Shown here piece by piece: positions 6,973 through 10,040 of a stretch of 10,040 bases of DNA. A program made the translations under genes and the position numbers. How positions within the stretch are numbered: position 1 is the stretch's first letter; each line of letters opens with the position of its first letter. Location: NCBI GenBank assembly GCA_963649395.1, contig CAVJHW010000093.1, positions 1 through 10,040 on the forward strand, given 5' to 3'. The notes under the pieces were generated by a model. The model was not told the DNA's origin. It saw only the letters and a program-made list of their open reading frames with translations, and ran no database searches. The stretch is from Scatomonas sp963649395. GTDB lineage: Bacteria; Bacillota; Clostridia; Lachnospirales; Lachnospiraceae.

Positions 6973-6973
6973 T

Positions 6974-7750
6974 TCAGGCTTTTTTGACACTGTAACCAAG
7001 GATCTGTCCAATAAAGCTTCTCCGGTGGATAGGACTGGGACCGTATTTTTTCAGGGCTTCTATATGGGCGGCAGAGCCGTATCCCTTGTTAGCCGCAAAG
7101 CCATATTGAGGCATCTGCAGGTCATATTCCTCCATCCACCGATCCCGAGTAACCTTGGCCACAATGCTGGCTGCTGCGATGGACTGACTTTTGGCATCTC
7201 CCTTGATGATGGGCACCTGGGGAATCGTAACCTCAGGGATGGTCACCGCATCATTAAGCAGGAGATCCGGCTGTACCTCTAACTGGCCAAGGGCCTGACG
7301 CATAGCCTCATAGGTGGCCTGCAGGATATTGATTTCGTCAATCCGGGCAGGTTCTACCCGACCCACTCCCACAGCCAGGGCTCGCTCCAGAATCTCCCCA
7401 TAGAGCTCCTCTCGCTTTTTGGCGCTGACTTGCTTGGAGTCGTTGATATAGAGAATGCGGCAATCCCTGGGCAAAATGACTGCGGCGGCAACCACAGGAC
7501 CGGCCAAGGGACCTCTGCCCACCTCATCGATGCCGCAAATGGCAGAATATTCTGCATACTTCTTTTCAAAGGTGCACATATTTTCCACCCTGGCTCGCTC
7601 CCGACCCAGAGCCTCCTCCCGCTTGCCCAGTCTGACCAGCAGGCTTTGCACTCCCTTCCTGGGATCCCCCGCATAAGCCTCCAATGCCCTGGTCAATTCT
7701 GCCCCGGATAGGACCTCCAGCTCTTCTTGGATCTCCCTCATGGTCTTCAT
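6974..7750 (-). CDS. rnhB: ribonuclease HII
   Basis: Cuts the RNA strand of RNA/DNA hybrids and removes single ribonucleotides misincorporated in DNA. The 258 residues comprise an N-terminal extension of about 68 residues, typical of the Firmicutes form and thought to help bind substrate, then the RNase H fold. Catalytic-type acids: D75 and E76 in GIDEVGRGPLAG (73-84), D167 in LLLNDAV, and D203 in AAASIVAKVTRDR (192-204). IIKGDAKSQS and MPQYGFAANKGYG are further family signatures. ATG at 7750 has GGAGG 8 bases upstream and lies 3 bases after the rbgA stop, so the two are probably translationally coupled; the later ATG at 7741 would be badly spaced. It ends 1 base before the repeat element. 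Confidence 0.96.
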   Translation of the reverse strand: MKTMREIQEELEVLSGAELTRALEAYAGDPRKGVQSLLVRLGKREEALGRERARVENMCTFEKKYAEYSAICGIDEVGRGPLAGPVVAAAVILPRDCRILYINDSKQVSAKKREELYGEILERALAVGVGRVEPARIDEINILQATYEAMRQALGQLEVQPDLLLNDAVTIPEVTIPQVPIIKGDAKSQSIAAASIVAKVTRDRWMEEYDLQMPQYGFAANKGYGSAAHIEALKKYGPSPIHRRSFIGQILGYSVKKA

Positions 7751-7753
7751 AGG

Positions 7754-8608
7754 TCAAACCTCCCCGGCTGCCGCCTTCTCCAAAGTGATGCGGCCCAGCT
7801 TCCCGCTGCGGAAATCATCCAGCAGGATACCCGCTGCTTTCTCCAGAGATACTTCATTGCCTCGAACTATGCATTTTCGGTTCTCCCCAATCTGCCTCAA
7901 AACCTGCAAAGGGGGGCTACCTTCCTCCGCCTCATAGCGATCCCTTAGGGCTCCTGGATAGGCAGCCTGCAGATAGGCAATGAGCCTCAGAGCCAGTTCC
8001 TCCGTATTGACCACATCATCCTTAATGGAGCCAATCATAGCCAGATACTCCCCTGCTCTGGGGTCCTCGAACTTAGGCCAGAGAATTCCCGGAGTATCCA
8101 GAAGTTCCAGTCCCTTGCCCAGGCGAATCCACTGCTTCCCCTTGGTCACCCCGGGGCGATTGCCGGTTTTGGCACAGGCACGTCCCGCATAAGAATTGAT
8201 AAAGGTGGATTTTCCCACATTGGGAATTCCCACCACCATGGCCCGCACCGGCCGATTCTTAATTCCCCGCCTGGCGTCCCGCTCCAGCTTAGCCTTGCAA
8301 GCCTCCGCCACCAGGGGCTGCAAGGCCTTCAGACTCCCCCTATTCCTGGAATCCACCAAAAGAGCGTGGCATCCCATCCCCTTAAAATATTCCATCCATT
8401 GCCGATTGGCAGCTTCCTCCGCCATATCGGATTTATTCAGCAAAATAAGCCGGGCCTTCTGTCTGCCCAGCTCATCAATATCCGGATTACGACTGGCCTG
8501 GGGGGCCCTCGCATCCACCAGCTCAATGACCAAATCGATCAGCTTCATATCCTCCTGCATCTGACGTTTGGCTTTGGTCATATGCCCCGGATACCACTGT
8601 ATCTCCAT
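7754..8608 (-). CDS. rbgA: ribosome biogenesis GTPase RbgA (YlqF), circularly permuted
   Basis: GTPase for late 50S subunit assembly in Firmicutes. The motif order is permuted, as the family requires: G4 LLNKSD (56-61) first, G5-like LLVDSR (83-88), then G1 GIPNVGKST (127-135), G2-like RPGVTKG (151-157) and G3 DTPG (171-174). The N-terminal IQWYPGHMTKAKRQM (3-17) is the characteristic opening. A C-terminal helical region (about 190-284) includes DDFRSGKLGRITLE. Length (284) is normal. The start at 8608 has AAAGGG about 6 bases upstream. It follows lepB after 66 bases, where I see no promoter or terminator, and rnhB follows after 3 bases. The rplS-lepB-rbgA-rnhB order places it among ribosome genes. 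Confidence 0.97.
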   Translation of the reverse strand: MEIQWYPGHMTKAKRQMQEDMKLIDLVIELVDARAPQASRNPDIDELGRQKARLILLNKSDMAEEAANRQWMEYFKGMGCHALLVDSRNRGSLKALQPLVAEACKAKLERDARRGIKNRPVRAMVVGIPNVGKSTFINSYAGRACAKTGNRPGVTKGKQWIRLGKGLELLDTPGILWPKFEDPRAGEYLAMIGSIKDDVVNTEELALRLIAYLQAAYPGALRDRYEAEEGSPPLQVLRQIGENRKCIVRGNEVSLEKAAGILLDDFRSGKLGRITLEKAAAGEV

Positions 8609-8674
8609 ACCTTGCCCTTTCCTTTCCCGATCTATCCCTCTGCGGTCCTCGCCTCATCCTCTCCACAGGAAGCC

Positions 8675-9250
8675 TCAGGATTTTAATAAGCCAAATTTGT
8701 CAAAGGGGGATGTTACCATCCACAGCCTTCCTACAATATTCTTCTTATCCACCTTGCCGATATCCACATGGCGGCTGTCCTCACTGCTGTTTCGATTATC
8801 TCCCAGGACAAAATATTCTGAGCTTCCCAGGAAAATCCCCTCCTCCGCCAGTCCCGGATTGGTGATGGAAGGAAAGTCCTTCTTCTCCACATAGGTCTCC
8901 CCATCGATCAGGATCTGACCATTGCGAATCTGTATGGTCTCCCCCGGCAGACCTACCACTCGCTTCACATGCAGGCTTCCCTTGTCCCCCTCGCCGGAGC
9001 GGAATACAATAATATCCCCTCTTTTGGGAGACGCGAACTTATAGGCTGCTTTATTAATCAGGGCAGTATCTCCTGCCGTGAGAGTGGGGGACATGGAATT
9101 TTCCTGGATGACGATATTTTGACAGAAATAATAAGAAAAGGCGAAAGAAAGGACAAGGGAAGCTGCCACTCCCACAATCCAAAATAGAATCTTCTTCACT
9201 CGCGACTGTAAAAAATAATCTTTTACATATCTTGCGGTAAACCTCTTCAT
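8675..9250 (-). CDS. lepB: signal peptidase I
   Basis: Membrane serine protease that removes signal peptides from exported proteins. The 191 residues form a short basic N-terminus, one transmembrane segment (about 21-43; LFWIVGVAASLVLSFAFSYYF) and an extracellular catalytic domain. Box B holds the nucleophile S52 in NSMSPTL (51-57). Box C is KRGDIIVF (76-83). Box D is KRVVGLPGE (97-104 region), with general base K97. Box E is LGDNRNSSEDSR (149-160). This is the single-span, S/K-dyad Gram-positive type. ATG at 9250 has GGAGG 6 bases upstream (9257-9261). No clear promoter lies between the rplS terminator and this start, so expression may depend on read-through. Confidence 0.95.
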   Translation of the reverse strand: MKRFTARYVKDYFLQSRVKKILFWIVGVAASLVLSFAFSYYFCQNIVIQENSMSPTLTAGDTALINKAAYKFASPKRGDIIVFRSGEGDKGSLHVKRVVGLPGETIQIRNGQILIDGETYVEKKDFPSITNPGLAEEGIFLGSSEYFVLGDNRNSSEDSRHVDIGKVDKKNIVGRLWMVTSPFDKFGLLKS

Positions 9251-9436
9251 ACAATTCCTCCAACGCCCTCAAGAGTTTCGATCTTTGTCCCCACCCTGCA
9301 GAAAAGCCAGCTGCGTGTCAGGGCCTTCAAAGTACCCCCTGCTGCACGCTGTTCCGCCTCCACCACACAGGAAAGCCGACTGCTCCGCCCTTCGTGCACC
9401 GTACAGAGTACTCCCGCAGCAGCCGCTAAAGCAAAA
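9251..9436 (-). other. rplS-lepB spacer with long open frames and an internal repeat
   Basis: No gene is called here. On the minus strand one frame is open from the TAG at 9445-9447 to a TGA at 9247-9249 that overlaps the lepB ATG as ATGA. A second frame is open from inside rplS to a TGA at 9269-9271. Neither has a convincing start; the best in the first frame is GTG in GGTGCACGAA near 9399. A 26-base segment occurs twice (9358-9383 and 9289-9314) with 19 matches, and in the second frame the copies read QSAFLCGGG and QLAFLQGGD. It could be a decayed peptide gene, a noncoding leader, or chance openness of GC-rich DNA. Confidence 0.35.
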
Positions 9437-9469
9437 CAGGGACTCTATACCGTAACGTATAAGTCCCTG
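9427..9469 (-). terminator. Rho-independent terminator after rplS
   Basis: On the minus strand the stem CAGGGACT (9462-9469) plus TATAC (9457-9461) pairs with GTATA (9446-9450) and AGTCCCTG (9437-9444), with one bulged base (9445) and loop GTTACG. It is followed by TTTTGCTTT (9428-9436). It begins 11 bases after the rplS stop. It should end most rplS transcripts, leaving lepB and the genes beyond at a lower level. Confidence 0.85.
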
Positions 9470-9474
9470 CGCAT
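9445..9474 (-). CDS. possible nine-codon leader peptide spanning the rplS terminator
   Basis: ATG at 9472-9474 lies 5 bases after the rplS stop and reads MRRDLYVTV before TAG at 9445-9447. The frame covers the 5' arm and loop of the terminator hairpin and stops inside its 3' arm, so a ribosome translating it would open the hairpin. There is no proper ribosome site (AAAGAG lies only 1 base away), so it would need reinitiation by ribosomes ending rplS. The frame may be accidental. Confidence 0.15.
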   Translation of the reverse strand: MRRDLYVTV

Positions 9475-9479
9475 ACTCT

Positions 9480-9827
9480 TTATTTTACTAGCTCTTTTAC
9501 CTTCGCTGCCTTGCCGACACGGTCTCTCAGATAATTCAGTTTTGCACGTCTTACCTTACCGCGTCTGATCACTTCTACCTTCTCTACATTAGGAGAATGC
9601 AGCGGCCAGGTCTTCTCAACGCCGATTCCGTTGGAATTCTTACGAACCGTAAAGGTTGCACGATTGCTTCCGCCCTGCTTCTTCAGGACAACACCCTCAA
9701 ATACCTGAATTCTCTCGCGGTTACCCTCTTTGATCTTACCATATACCCTTACGGTATCACCTACACGAAATGCCGGTACCTCAGCCTTCAGCTGTGCTTC
9801 CTCGATCTGCTTGATAATCTCATTCAT
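9480..9827 (-). CDS. rplS: 50S ribosomal protein L19
   Basis: Large-subunit protein at the interface with the 30S subunit. The 115 residues match the family along the whole length: helical N-terminus MNEIIKQIEEAQLK, FRVGDTVRVYGKIKEGNRERIQVFEGVV (20-47), TFTVRKNSNGIGVEKTWPLHSPNVEKVEVIRRGKVRRAKLNYLRDR, and a basic tail ending KVKELVK. ATG at 9827 is preceded by AAGGAG (9839-9844) at a rather long 11-base spacing. An overlapping ATG at 9823 is out of frame. It has its own promoter and a structured leader, and is closed by a terminator, so it can be expressed apart from the lepB-rbgA-rnhB-yraN-pgeF genes behind it. Confidence 0.98.
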   Translation of the reverse strand: MNEIIKQIEEAQLKAEVPAFRVGDTVRVYGKIKEGNRERIQVFEGVVLKKQGGSNRATFTVRKNSNGIGVEKTWPLHSPNVEKVEVIRRGKVRRAKLNYLRDRVGKAAKVKELVK

Positions 9828-9844
9828 TGCTTCTATCTCTCCTT

Positions 9845-9911
9845 AAAAAATGGTCGGATGTTCATATCACCGATAAACGTGACAGCGGACCATCATGTCT
9901 GGACACACCAG
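9845..9911 (-). promoter_or_regulatory. structured rplS leader, possible L19 autoregulatory element
   Basis: The rplS transcript begins near 9916, giving an untranslated leader of about 88 bases. It holds a small hairpin, CTGG-TGTGT-CCAG (9899-9911). A larger stem-loop follows, ATGGTC (9888-9893) with GACCAT (9850-9855), enclosing TCAC/GTGA (9879-9882 with 9867-9870). The large stem runs directly into six Ts (9845-9850) just before the AAGGAG site, so it resembles either an attenuator or a site masking translation. L19 leaders that bind their own product are known in Gram-positive bacteria (Rfam L19_leader). Agreement with that consensus was not tested. Confidence 0.5.
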
Positions 9912-9922
9912 CAACAAGAGCA

Positions 9923-9951
9923 ATTATACTATACCCTATAAGGAATTGCAA
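9923..9951 (-). promoter_or_regulatory. sigma-A promoter of rplS
   Basis: On the minus strand: -35 TTGCAA (9946-9951), 17-base spacer, perfect -10 TATAAT (9923-9928). Start of transcription is expected near 9916. The flanking DNA is AT-rich, unlike the GC-rich repeat just upstream. Confidence 0.85.
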
Positions 9952-9990
9952 GAAGTTTTTACAATGAAAGCCCCGGACGGCAGACGCAAG

Positions 9991-10040
9991 CTGTGGGATG
10001 CTCGCGACGCAACGCTAGTCCCCTTGGGGGCATACCACAG
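9991..10040 (+). repeat. structured dispersed repeat, copy B (upstream of rplS)
   Basis: The core at 9998-10022 matches copy A (inverted) at 24 of 25 bases. Outer arms CTGTGG (9991-9996) and CCACAG (10035-10040) pair perfectly. Inside them ATGC (9998-10001) pairs with GCAT (10030-10033), and CCCC-TT-GGGG (10020-10029) makes a small stem. The arms share almost no sequence with those of copy A. The element reaches the last base of the window, so more of it may lie beyond. Confidence 0.8.

Noticed and set aside
6603..6987. Plus-strand open frames across the rnhB-yraN spacer
   Set aside because: They run through the antisense of yraN and the hairpin region with no ribosome site; the translation is rich in Pro, Ser and Arg, as expected of a shadow.
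9991..10040. Copy B hairpin read as the terminator of the gene upstream of rplS
   Set aside because: On the minus strand the hairpin is followed by CTTGCG, with no U-run, and its core recurs elsewhere, so a repeat explains it better.

Overview
The window looks like core chromosome of an anaerobic Clostridia-type Firmicute, most likely Lachnospiraceae-like. The evidence is gene content and order: gpsA-plsY-der with a DUF512 gene, and rplS-lepB-rbgA-rnhB-yraN-pgeF. Shine-Dalgarno sites are strong (AAGGAG, GGAGG), promoters are sigma-A type, terminators are Rho-independent, and the PRPP synthetase is the long, divergent form. I see no transposase, phage gene, CRISPR array, tRNA or rRNA. Taxonomy is inferred from protein types, not from a search.

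Layout. Bases 1-4211 (minus strand, transcribed right to left) form one operon: a PDZ/radical-SAM-like DUF512 protein, Der (ribosome-assembly GTPase), PlsY (first acylation of glycerol-3-phosphate) and GpsA (supplies glycerol-3-phosphate; cut by the left edge). Spacing is very tight: der starts 38 bases inside the DUF512 gene, plsY starts 1 base after der, and the gpsA ribosome site touches the plsY stop. Bases 4212-4356 are a divergent promoter region. The only plus-strand gene, an atypical PRPP synthetase, occupies 4357-5526. It meets the next operon head-on at a compact bidirectional terminator.

Bases 5551-9951 (minus strand) form a second cluster, read rplS (own promoter and structured leader), terminator, lepB, rbgA, rnhB, structured spacer, yraN, pgeF. 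It combines ribosome parts and assembly (L19, RbgA), protein export (signal peptidase I), RNA/DNA hybrid repair (RNase HII), a nuclease-fold protein (YraN) and a purine nucleoside/peptidoglycan-editing enzyme (PgeF).

Most genes are ordinary; the unexplained material is in the spacers. (1) A roughly 50-base structured repeat occurs at 6920-6972 and, inverted, at 9991-10040. Its core is nearly identical in both copies, while its outer arms differ in sequence yet stay self-complementary. (2) The rest of the rnhB-yraN spacer carries further hairpins, including a perfect GAAA-capped one. (3) The rplS-lepB spacer has a terminator overlapped by a nine-codon reading frame, followed by a long open stretch that ends exactly in an ATGA overlap with lepB. 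(4) The yraN-pgeF junction carries a 25-base near-perfect direct repeat that duplicates the pgeF ribosome site and start codon.
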